From assembly GCF_001299635.1 (NCBI RefSeq), contig NZ_JRHN01000028.1, positions 50,406 through 114,405 of the forward strand: a stretch of 64,000 nucleotides of DNA. Direction: 5' to 3'. The first letter of the stretch is position 1. Every line of letters starts with the position of its first letter. A program made the position numbers and the translations under genes. This document shows positions 36,639 through 44,660 of the stretch, in pieces. The DNA comes from Clostridioides difficile. Its GTDB lineage: Bacteria; Bacillota; Clostridia; Peptostreptococcales; Peptostreptococcaceae. Under the pieces are notes generated by a model. That model was not told where the DNA came from and searched no databases. It saw only the letters and a program-made list of their open reading frames with translations.

Positions 36639-37469
36639 TTACATTTTAACTTCTGCTGATATTTGAGTTAGATATTCATTAGAATCTCTTACACTTATAT
36701 CATATAGGAGATATTCTTCATAAACAAAGTCTCCCATATATAAATTATTCTGATTGAAAAATTCTAAGAGTTTTTCATAAGTTTTATTAATAGTTTCATA
36801 ACTTCCTTTATGATAAGCAGTTACATAAAGCCCTTTTGGTTTGATTGATGTAGGATATTTCTTATAGTCTTTATTAACTTTTGTAAATAAATATGAATAT
36901 GACTCAAAATCTCTATTCATTATATCTTCGCCTTTAATGATTGAACCAATCATACCATCATCACCTAAATCATAGCTATCCATAAAGTTAATACATTCAT
37001 ATAAAAAGTTTTCATCATCATCTCCAAGAAATGGTTCCTTATAAGTAAGAGGCATTTTGACTAAATACTCTTCCTCATGTTCCTCTAAAGTAATCGTATT
37101 TGCATCTATGTTACATGCTTTTTTAGTAAATGAAATGGTAGACTCCATTAAAGCCTTAATATTATTCAATTTTTCAATTTCATTATTAATATCAATAGTT
37201 TTCTTTTCTAAAAGTTCAATTAGCAAATTGGGAGTACGTTTATCTATATAAGTTTTAATTTCTTTTAAAGGCATTTTAATTTCCTTAAGTGAAGAAATTA
37301 TACCAAAAATACTGAGTTGATGGTATGAGTAGTATCTATACCCATTTTCCTTCTTTAACTCTGGAGAGAAAAGACCTATATCATCATAATGAAAAAGCGT
37401 CTTTTTGTTGACTCCACAAATCTTTGCAAATTCTCCAGTTGTGAAATAATTTTTCGAAATTTGACTCAT
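36639..37469 (-). CDS. MerR-family multidrug-type regulator
   Basis: A 276-residue regulator with a MerR winged helix (YFTTGEFAKICGVNKKTLFH, YRYYSYHQLSIFGIISSL), a long dimerisation coiled coil (about 85-115) and a GyrI-like effector-binding C-terminus (about 125-275), the architecture of BmrR-type drug sensors. It diverges from a two-gene ABC exporter. The intergenic promoter has the over-long 19-bp spacer and central dyad that MerR proteins act on, so this protein very probably activates the exporter on binding a lipophilic compound and may repress itself. Confidence 0.88.
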   Translation of the reverse strand: MSQISKNYFTTGEFAKICGVNKKTLFHYDDIGLFSPELKKENGYRYYSYHQLSIFGIISSLKEIKMPLKEIKTYIDKRTPNLLIELLEKKTIDINNEIEKLNNIKALMESTISFTKKACNIDANTITLEEHEEEYLVKMPLTYKEPFLGDDDENFLYECINFMDSYDLGDDGMIGSIIKGEDIMNRDFESYSYLFTKVNKDYKKYPTSIKPKGLYVTAYHKGSYETINKTYEKLLEFFNQNNLYMGDFVYEEYLLYDISVRDSNEYLTQISAEVKM

Positions 37470-37484
37470 AATTAAAATTCCTCC

Positions 37485-37515
37485 TTGACTATCCTGTTAC
37501 AGTATAGTTTATCAT
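37485..37515 (+). promoter_or_regulatory. MerR-type promoter and dyad operator of the exporter operon
   Basis: TTGACT (37485-37490) and TATCAT (37510-37515) are 19 bp apart. The spacer is filled by ACTATcCTGTtACAGtATAGT (37488-37508), a 21-bp dyad. An over-long spacer with a central dyad is the hallmark of MerR activation. Confidence 0.88.
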
Positions 37516-37541
37516 AATATTCTATAAAGGAGTGTGATTAT

Positions 37542-39269
37542 ATGAAAAAATTAATTCGTTTTTTAAAACCATATAGAGTTTTAATTGTTACAGTGCTGAT
37601 GTTTACATTTTTACAAACTCTTGGAACTTTATATATACCAACACTTACAGCGAGTATAGTAAATAATGGTGTAGTAAAAGGGGATGTAGATTATATTGTA
37701 AAGACAGGTATAATTATGTTGATAGCAGCAGGTATAACAGCTTTATCAGCTGTTTTAGTTTGTAAAGTATCATCAAATCTCTCATCTGGATTTTGTAGAG
37801 ATATTAGAGAAGCAGTATTTATAAAATCACAAGATTTATCAATAAATGATTTTAATAAGATAGGTACAGCTTCAATGATTACTAGGAGTACTAGTGATAT
37901 TACTTTAATAGGTCAATCCTTGTTTATGTTTATTCAATTGGTATTACCAGCACCAATTATAACTGTCTCTGGTCTATTTTTAGCATATTCTATAGATAAA
38001 GTAATGACAATTATTATTGTTACAGTAATGTTTCTATTCATGTTATCTGCATTTTTGGTTGGTAAGAAGGTTATCCGATTGTTTAAAATGATGCAAATAA
38101 AGATGGATAATATGAATAGAGTATTACGTGAAGTAGTAACAGGAGTAAGAGTTATAAGAGCTTTTGATAGAAGTCGTTTTGAAAAAAAGAGATTTGATAG
38201 AACTGCAATAGATTATTCTGAAACGGCAATTTCAATAAATAAAATATTTGCAGTACTTATGCCTGTTGTAATGTTAATAATGAACTTAGGTATAGTGAGT
38301 ATAATTTGGTTTGGTGGTATGAGAGTAAGTAATGGAAATATGGAGATAGGTCATATAATGGCACTAGTTGAGTATTGTATCTTAATATTATTTTATTTAA
38401 TTATGGGAGTAATGGTGTTTATGTACATACCCAGAGCAGGAGCTTGTGCAGATAGAGTAAACCAAATCTTAGATATAGAACCTGAAATTGTAGATGGAAA
38501 TGGATATAAAGATATTACTTCAGAAAGAGGACATTTAGTATTTAAAAACGTAACATTTTCATATTCAGATTCAGAGGAACCAGTTTTGAACAATATAACA
38601 TTTGAGGCAAAATCTGGAGAAGTAACTGCAATTATAGGAAGCACTGGTTCTGGTAAATCCACTATTGCAAATATAATACCACGTTTTTTTGAAATTCAAT
38701 CTGGAGAAATATCTATAAATGGTCAAGATATTAAGAATATGCCCCAAAAAGAGCTTAGAGACAAGATTGGATTTGTACCACAAAAAGCCTTTTTATTTAG
38801 TGGGACAATAGAAGAAAATATAAGATATGGAAAAGAAGATGCAAGTATTGAAGAAGTAAAGCATGCTGCAAATATAGCCCAAGCTGATGAGTTCATTTCT
38901 GATATGGAAGATAAGTATGATTCGTTTGTAGCACAAGGAGGAAATAACTTATCTGGTGGTCAGAAACAGAGAATATCTATTGCAAGAGCATTAGTTAGAA
39001 AACCAGAAGTATATGTTTTTGATGATAGTTTTTCTGCATTAGATTTCAAGACAGATAAAAGGCTTAGAAAAGCATTGAAGAATGAAATTAAAGATTCATC
39101 AGTTATAATTATAGCACAGCGTATAAGTACAATTATGGATGCTAATCAGATTATAGTTTTGAATGATGGAGAAATTGTAGGTATAGGGAAACATAAAGAG
39201 TTACTTGAAAATTGTGAAGTTTATAAGCAAATCGCAGATTCACAGCTTAGTAAAGAAGAACTTGCATAG
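37542..39269 (+). CDS. ABC exporter half-transporter, degenerate ATP site
   Basis: A 575-residue half-transporter: six membrane segments (about 15-300), then a nucleotide-binding domain with Walker A GSTGSGKST (366-374), signature LSGGQKQR and Walker B VYVFDDSFSALD. The catalytic Glu after Walker B is Asp (D495), and the H-loop is IIIAQRIST with Gln in place of His. Those are the marks of the degenerate partner in heterodimeric multidrug exporters (BmrCD/LmrCD/TM287-288). It starts behind AAGGAG and is followed by its partner after 35 bases. Substrates are probably lipophilic compounds; the identity is unknown. Confidence 0.9.
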   Translation: MKKLIRFLKPYRVLIVTVLMFTFLQTLGTLYIPTLTASIVNNGVVKGDVDYIVKTGIIMLIAAGITALSAVLVCKVSSNLSSGFCRDIREAVFIKSQDLSINDFNKIGTASMITRSTSDITLIGQSLFMFIQLVLPAPIITVSGLFLAYSIDKVMTIIIVTVMFLFMLSAFLVGKKVIRLFKMMQIKMDNMNRVLREVVTGVRVIRAFDRSRFEKKRFDRTAIDYSETAISINKIFAVLMPVVMLIMNLGIVSIIWFGGMRVSNGNMEIGHIMALVEYCILILFYLIMGVMVFMYIPRAGACADRVNQILDIEPEIVDGNGYKDITSERGHLVFKNVTFSYSDSEEPVLNNITFEAKSGEVTAIIGSTGSGKSTIANIIPRFFEIQSGEISINGQDIKNMPQKELRDKIGFVPQKAFLFSGTIEENIRYGKEDASIEEVKHAANIAQADEFISDMEDKYDSFVAQGGNNLSGGQKQRISIARALVRKPEVYVFDDSFSALDFKTDKRLRKALKNEIKDSSVIIIAQRISTIMDANQIIVLNDGEIVGIGKHKELLENCEVYKQIADSQLSKEELA

Positions 39270-39304
39270 AGTGAAGAATCAATCTGTGTATTTGGAGGTG
39301 TAAT

Positions 39305-41167
39305 ATGAGTGAAAAAATGACAGAAAAACAAGATGTAGATGTACTTAGTTTTGAGGATGGTATGTCAGCAGAAAAAGCTAAAAATGCAAAAAAGACTACT
39401 AAAAGATTATTGAAATATATGAAAAAACAAAAATTTAAGTTATTAATGATTTTTATTTCAGTACTAATAAGTTCAGCTCTTACAGTTTTAGCACCAATGG
39501 TTATGGGAAAAGCTATTGACCAATTATTTAATGGGATTAAAACTGCAGTTCAAACAGGTACAAAATTCAGTGTGAATTTTAGTACTATGGGAGGCATAAT
39601 ATCAATACTTCTGGGGTTGTATTTAATTAGTGCAGTATTTATATATATACAACAATATATTATGTCAGGTGTTGCACAAAGTTTAGTTCTTAATATGAGA
39701 AAAGATTTAAGTGATAAATTAAATAAACTTCCGCTTAAATACTATGATTCTCACAAAAAAGGGGAAACACTTAGTATAGTTACAAATGATTTAGAGAAGG
39801 TAGCAGATAGTTTACAAGAAGGGTTAATGCAACTTATTACAGCAGTGGTCACAGTGATTGGTTCTATTGTAATGATGATAAGCATAAGTATACCACTTAC
39901 AATAGTATCAGCTGTAACATTGCTTGTTTCTTTAGGTATTACTGTTATAATTGCAAGAAAATCACAAAATAGATTTTCAGAAAATCAAAAAGCATTGGGA
40001 GAATTAAATAGCAATATAGAAGAGATGTTTACTGGTCAAATAGTGGTCAAGGCATTTAGCAAAGAAAAAGATACTATAAAAAACTTCAAAGAACTAAATC
40101 AAAATCTTTATAATGCTAGTAGAAAAGCTCAATTCTCATCATATGCTATATCTCCAATTATTAGATTTATAAATCAAATTGGGTATGTTATTATAGCAGT
40201 TGTGGGAGGTGTATTTGCATCAACTGGAGCAATGACTCTTGGTAGTATACAGGCGTTTATACAATATGTAAATCAAGCATCAGAGCCTACTACAGAGATA
40301 TCTTATATCGTAAATATGCTTCAAGCTGCAATTGCATCTGCAGAGAGAGTTTTTAAAGTTATGGATGAAGTTGAAGAAATAAAGGACAAAGAAGATTCAA
40401 AAGTTATCAACATGCCTAAAGGTAAAGTAGAATTTGAACATGTTAAATTTGGATATAGTGATGATTCTATTCTTATGAAAGACATTAATATTAAATTGAA
40501 CGCAGGAGATAAGATTGCAATTGTTGGACCTACAGGAGCTGGGAAGACAACTCTTGTAAATTTACTTATGAGGTTTTATGAGATACAAGGTGGAAGAATT
40601 ACTATTGATGGAGTTAATATAAAAGACTTAAAACGTGGAGAACTTAGAACTATGTTTGGAATGGTTCTACAAGATACATGGTTATTTAATGGTAGTATAA
40701 AAGAAAATATCGCTTATAGTAAGTCAGACGCTACAATGGATGAAATTGTAAGTGCAGCAAAATCAGCAAGAGTAGACCACTTTATAAGAACTTTACCTCA
40801 AGGTTATGATACTGTATTGACTGAGGATGCTTCTAATCTATCTCAAGGTCAAAAACAGCTCTTAACAATTGCCAGGGCAATACTTTCAGACCCATCAGTG
40901 TTAATTCTTGATGAGGCAACTTCTAGTGTAGATACTAGAACAGAGGTTGAGATTCAAAAGGCAATGAATAACTTGATGAAGGGAAGAACTAGCTTCGTCA
41001 TTGCACATAGATTATCTACTATTCGTGATGCTGATTTAATATTGGTAATGAAAGAAGGCACTATTATTGAACAAGGAAATCACAAAGAACTTATTGAAAA
41101 TAAAGGATTTTATGAAGAACTTTATAATAGCCAATTTTCAAGTGAATACGATGAAGAAGTTGTGTAA
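39305..41167 (+). CDS. ABC exporter half-transporter, canonical ATP site
   Basis: A 620-residue half-transporter with an extra N-terminal cytoplasmic helix (about 1-45), six membrane segments (about 50-330) and a nucleotide-binding domain: Walker A GPTGAGKTT (408-416), signature LSQGQKQL, Walker B VLILDEATSSVD with catalytic Glu537, and H-loop FVIAHRLST. The non-standard LSQGQ signature faces the degenerate site of the partner in such heterodimers. The two genes form one MerR-controlled exporter. Confidence 0.92.
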   Translation: MSEKMTEKQDVDVLSFEDGMSAEKAKNAKKTTKRLLKYMKKQKFKLLMIFISVLISSALTVLAPMVMGKAIDQLFNGIKTAVQTGTKFSVNFSTMGGIISILLGLYLISAVFIYIQQYIMSGVAQSLVLNMRKDLSDKLNKLPLKYYDSHKKGETLSIVTNDLEKVADSLQEGLMQLITAVVTVIGSIVMMISISIPLTIVSAVTLLVSLGITVIIARKSQNRFSENQKALGELNSNIEEMFTGQIVVKAFSKEKDTIKNFKELNQNLYNASRKAQFSSYAISPIIRFINQIGYVIIAVVGGVFASTGAMTLGSIQAFIQYVNQASEPTTEISYIVNMLQAAIASAERVFKVMDEVEEIKDKEDSKVINMPKGKVEFEHVKFGYSDDSILMKDINIKLNAGDKIAIVGPTGAGKTTLVNLLMRFYEIQGGRITIDGVNIKDLKRGELRTMFGMVLQDTWLFNGSIKENIAYSKSDATMDEIVSAAKSARVDHFIRTLPQGYDTVLTEDASNLSQGQKQLLTIARAILSDPSVLILDEATSSVDTRTEVEIQKAMNNLMKGRTSFVIAHRLSTIRDADLILVMKEGTIIEQGNHKELIENKGFYEELYNSQFSSEYDEEVV

Positions 41168-41189
41168 TTAAAATAATCAATATGATAAG

Positions 41190-41228
41190 AAATAGATAGA
41201 CTTACTTTAAATAAGTCTATCTATTTTT
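41190..41228 (+). terminator. Terminator between the exporter operon and the convergent lysR-type gene
   Basis: A perfect 15-bp stem (AAATAGATAGACTTA at 41190-41204, complement at 41212-41226) with T residues after; the right arm overlaps the last codons of the LysR gene. Confidence 0.8.
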
Positions 41229-42108
41229 CATTTGAAACAACTAAATCAATAAATAATTGCATAAGGGGACTAATCCACTTATTTTTATGATGACCACATA
41301 CTGCTACAATGTTTCTATCATCTAACTCTGTATCTATTGCACATAGTTCTCCTGTCTTCAAATCATCTTCTACTGCAAATGTAGGAAGGTATGACACTCC
41401 CATATCATTTTTTACTAAATTTTTAATAGTAGGTATACTCCAAAGTTCAATCGTATGGTCTAGAGTAATATTTTTTTCATTCAAATATGATTCAAACATT
41501 TGTCTAAAAATACATGCTGGCTCATCTATTATGAAAGGTATATCTAATTCTTGGTTTGGAGTAATAAAATCAGGAAATTGTTTTTTTACTTTTGGGGATG
41601 CGACTAGTGTCAAAGGTGATTCTCCAACAGTATAGGTAGAAATGGAATTTCCCAAGCCTCCAATATCTTTATAAAATATTCCTAAATCAATGCTTCCTGC
41701 AAGCAAAGAGTTCCTAATATCATAGCAATTCATTGAGCGGAGAAATAGCCTTGCATTTGGTGCCATTTCATGAAAACGTTTTAAAATAGGAGGTATTTTA
41801 TAACAAATAAGAGTTTCTCCCATTGCGATATGTAAATCACCACGTAGCTCAGACAAGTCAGTACCAAAATTCTTCATTTTATCAACAGAACATAGAACAT
41901 CATCCACATAAGGTATTAGATTTTTGCCAGCTTTAGTTAAAACCATTTTTCTTCCTATCTTTTCAAATAAGTGTGTAGATAACTCTTGTTCTAATTGTTG
42001 TACTTGGAATGTTATTGTTGATTGTGTGTAATTGAGTTTATTTGCTGCTTTAGAAAAACTACCTTCTTCTATTATAGTTTTAAAAGTTTGTAGGTATTTA
42101 AAATACAT
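41221..42108 (-). CDS. LysR-family regulator
   Basis: A 295-residue LysR regulator: N-terminal winged helix (FKYLQTFKTIIEEGSFSKAA, NKLNYTQSTITFQVQQLEQEL), linker helix, and a substrate-binding domain (about 90-295) with the usual LHIAMGETLICYKIPPIL strand. ATG 42108 is preferred because minus GAGG lies six bases upstream; the longer start at 42129 would sit inside the palindrome 42125-42139. It diverges from a LysE-type exporter gene, the classic LysG-LysE layout, so it probably controls export of an amino acid or related metabolite. Confidence 0.87.
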   Translation of the reverse strand: MYFKYLQTFKTIIEEGSFSKAANKLNYTQSTITFQVQQLEQELSTHLFEKIGRKMVLTKAGKNLIPYVDDVLCSVDKMKNFGTDLSELRGDLHIAMGETLICYKIPPILKRFHEMAPNARLFLRSMNCYDIRNSLLAGSIDLGIFYKDIGGLGNSISTYTVGESPLTLVASPKVKKQFPDFITPNQELDIPFIIDEPACIFRQMFESYLNEKNITLDHTIELWSIPTIKNLVKNDMGVSYLPTFAVEDDLKTGELCAIDTELDDRNIVAVCGHHKNKWISPLMQLFIDLVVSNEK

Positions 42109-42124
42109 GTTCATCCTCATTTCA

Positions 42125-42139
42125 TTCAATATAATTGAA
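42125..42139. promoter_or_regulatory. T-N11-A palindrome, candidate LysR site
   Basis: TTCAATATAATTGAA (42125-42139) is a perfect inverted repeat containing T-N11-A, the LysR-family binding pattern, between the divergent LysR and LysE genes. Confidence 0.5.
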
Positions 42140-42214
42140 GTATAGATTTAAATATTTCGATTTTTTTTATTGTTTAATTTATAGTATTATAATATAAAAG
42201 GAGAGTGATTACAA

Positions 42215-42802
42215 GTGTTGAGTGAAGTTTTATTATCTTTTTTACCATATGCATTTGTTACAGGTTTTACACCAGGACCTAATAATATTCTTGCATTAAA
42301 CACAATTAGCAATAATGGATGGAAAAAAGGAAAGTCAGTGGTTATAGGAATTAGTATGGGATTTATATGTATTATGTTTATATGTGCTCTTGGATGCCTT
42401 GAATTATCAAAGTTTATACCAATGATTACTGGTATTATGAAGTACATAGGAGCACTTTATATTATTTGGTTAGCAATACAAGTAGCTAAGAGCAAACCAA
42501 ACAATGATAGTGATGTGAAGAAAGAATCCTTTTGGACTGGATTTATTTTGCAGTTTGTTAATGTGAAAATTATAATATTTGCCATTACTGTATATACAGG
42601 GTATGTAATACCTGTGTCACAGTCAGTTGAATATTTATTATCAGCAGCAGTTTGTAGTAGTCTTGTTGGCATATCTGGTACTTTGACATGGGCTCTAGCA
42701 GGAGGTATTTTACAAAAATATATAAACAAGCATTATAAAGTAATTAATATTATTATGGCACTAGTACTTGTTTGGAGCGCAGTAAAACTAATTTTAACAT
42801 AA
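42215..42802 (+). CDS. LysE/RhtB-family amino-acid exporter
   Basis: A 195-residue membrane protein with six hydrophobic segments and the LysE/RhtB signature GFTPGPNNILALNTISNNG near residue 16-34. It probably exports an amino acid or derivative across the cytoplasmic membrane. Translation starts at GTG 42215, with AAAGGAG at 42197-42203; no ATG fits. The divergent LysR gene is the likely regulator. A long-stem terminator follows. The substrate cannot be deduced. Confidence 0.85.
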   Translation: MLSEVLLSFLPYAFVTGFTPGPNNILALNTISNNGWKKGKSVVIGISMGFICIMFICALGCLELSKFIPMITGIMKYIGALYIIWLAIQVAKSKPNNDSDVKKESFWTGFILQFVNVKIIIFAITVYTGYVIPVSQSVEYLLSAAVCSSLVGISGTLTWALAGGILQKYINKHYKVINIIMALVLVWSAVKLILT

Positions 42803-43202
42803 TTAAGCATATATATTTTTAATTATATAAATTTAATTATTTGGTATTATAAATTTAGAAGATGGAACTATAGATTATATCATTTTGAATAAGAAACTTG
42901 ATTTTTTATTTAAAATATTTAATTTATCTATAAGTGACATCTTCTTTTTTGCTTTCTAAAACAACTATTCATTGACTATATAGAATCTAATACCATATAA
43001 AATTTAATTTCCAGATAAAAATGTAATTTATTATTAAAACTTAGATAAATAAATTCATAGATATCTCATCAGCTTAATCTTGTTTGCCACATATATGCCA
43101 TAAAGATGCACTTATTTTACGGAGATTTAACAAAGTCAAGTGAAGTATACTCTAAATATAAAATAAATCAAACATAGTTAAATGAGTTGAGAGGTGATAA
43201 TA
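42803..43202. other. Intergenic region between the LysE and VTC operons
   Basis: The left half holds the terminator at 42857-42950. The right half (to 43202) is AT-rich; no convincing promoter or riboswitch was identified for the VTC operon, though TATACT at about 43147 could be a -10. Confidence 0.35.
42857..42950 (+). terminator. Long-stem terminator after the LysE gene
   Basis: AGAAGATG (42857-42864) pairs with CATCTTCT (42938-42945). Inside it, ACTATAGAT pairs imperfectly with ATCTATAAGT. A T run to 42950 follows. Confidence 0.6.
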
Positions 43203-43892
43203 ATGAATAAGAAGTTAAACTATAGGTTTGAGATGAAACACAAAATAACTGAAGCTGATGTCCTAGCTTTAAAATCAAGACTTTATCCAATAATGAAAAA
43301 AGATAGAAATGCATCAAAAGATGGAAAGTATCTTATCAGAAGTTTATATTTTGACACTCCTGAAGATAAAGCACTTTTAGATAAGTTAAATGGAGTTGCA
43401 ATGAGAGAAAAGTTTAGAATAAGATTTTATAACAATGACCCTTCTTATATAAAATTGGAGAAGAAAATAAAACATTATAATATGACGTCAAAACTATCAG
43501 CTAATTTAACTAAAAAAGAAGTAGAGAAGATATTAAAAAATGACATTGAGTTTTTAAAAGAATCGACAAACTGCTTATTAAGAGAATTTTATTTAAAAGT
43601 AAAATGTGAAAGATTGGAGGCAAAAAGTATAGTTGATTATGATAGAGAAGCTTTTGTCTATCCACTTGGAAATGTAAGAGTTACAATCGATAGTGATATT
43701 AAGACTTCTGTAAATTCAGTCGATTTATTCAATAAAGAATTGCCAACAGTATCAGTTATTGATGAAAATATGACTGTGTTGGAAGTTAAATATGATGAGT
43801 TTATACCAGATTTTATAAAAGATTTGGTTCAGATTAATAAAACTACTTCTACAGCAGTTTCAAAGTATGCATCGAGTAGATTGTATATATAG
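43203..43892 (+). CDS. VTC-domain (polyphosphate polymerase-like) protein
   Basis: A 229-residue soluble protein of the VTC domain family, the tunnel-fold domain that polymerises polyphosphate from ATP in yeast Vtc4. Basic tunnel residues are visible in NYRFEMKHKI, RSLYFDTPEDKAL, REKFRIRFYN, YIKLEKKIKHYN and the acidic metal-binding strand TVLEVKYDEFIPDFI near the C-terminus. The ATG at 43203 is six bases after GAGGTG. It opens an operon with a DUF4956 membrane protein and a CotH-domain protein, a linkage seen in other bacteria. Whether it makes polyphosphate here is inference. Confidence 0.85.
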   Translation: MNKKLNYRFEMKHKITEADVLALKSRLYPIMKKDRNASKDGKYLIRSLYFDTPEDKALLDKLNGVAMREKFRIRFYNNDPSYIKLEKKIKHYNMTSKLSANLTKKEVEKILKNDIEFLKESTNCLLREFYLKVKCERLEAKSIVDYDREAFVYPLGNVRVTIDSDIKTSVNSVDLFNKELPTVSVIDENMTVLEVKYDEFIPDFIKDLVQINKTTSTAVSKYASSRLYI

Positions 43893-43969
43893 GATTGAAA
43901 TTTAAATCTTATATAAAGAGTATCTAAATAAAATAAAAAAATTAAAAAACAGGAAGGATGATTTTAGTT

Positions 43970-44644
43970 ATGACGTTTAACGATATTTTTAAATCAAGTT
44001 TTATAGAAAATGTATCAGGTTTTTCATTTGTAGATAGTGCTTTAGCTCTAGGTTCAGCATTTTTAGTAGGTTTGTTTATATATATGATTTACAAAAAAAC
44101 CTATATGGGGATTATGTATTCTCGACCATTTAATGTGTCACTTGTAGCACTTACAATGCTTACAACTTTCGTAATATTAGCAGTTACATCAAATGTAGTT
44201 TTATCTCTAGGTATGGTTGGTGCTTTATCTATAGTAAGATTTAGAACAGCAATTAAAGACCCAATGGATTTGGTATTTCTATTTTGGTCATTAGGCTCAG
44301 GTATAGTTTTAGGTGCAGGTTTGATTCCACTAGCTGTTATGGGTTCAATAATCATGGGATTGATTCTAATATTCTTTTCAAACAAAACAATATCTGAAAC
44401 ACCATATATATTGATGGTAAATTGTAATAATGAGAATTCAGAAGACATTGCAACTGATAAAATTAAAAAAGTATTTTCTAAATATCAAATAAAATCAAAA
44501 AGTGTTACACCAGAAAAAGGTATAGAGTTGGTATTTGAAGTAAGAATGAAAGATGGAGAAACAAGTCTTATAAATGACTTAAGCCAAGTAGATGGAGTTA
44601 CTAATGCAGTTCTTGTAAGTTATAATGGTGATTATGTAGCATAG
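43970..44644 (+). CDS. DUF4956 membrane protein
   Basis: A 224-residue protein with four membrane segments (ALALGSAFLVGLFIYMIY, VALTMLTTFVILAVTSN, DLVFLFWSLGSGIVLGAG, LAVMGSIIMGLILIFF) enclosing the conserved cytoplasmic loop LGMVGALSIVRFRTAIKDP, and a C-terminal soluble ferredoxin-like domain (about 145-224). This matches DUF4956, which recurs next to VTC-domain and CotH genes. Its role is unknown; channel or partner to the VTC enzyme is possible. ATG 43970 is taken; the in-frame ATG at 43958 directly abuts AGGAAGG. Confidence 0.85.
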   Translation: MTFNDIFKSSFIENVSGFSFVDSALALGSAFLVGLFIYMIYKKTYMGIMYSRPFNVSLVALTMLTTFVILAVTSNVVLSLGMVGALSIVRFRTAIKDPMDLVFLFWSLGSGIVLGAGLIPLAVMGSIIMGLILIFFSNKTISETPYILMVNCNNENSEDIATDKIKKVFSKYQIKSKSVTPEKGIELVFEVRMKDGETSLINDLSQVDGVTNAVLVSYNGDYVA

Positions 44645-44660
44645 AGAGGAGTAATCTTTT

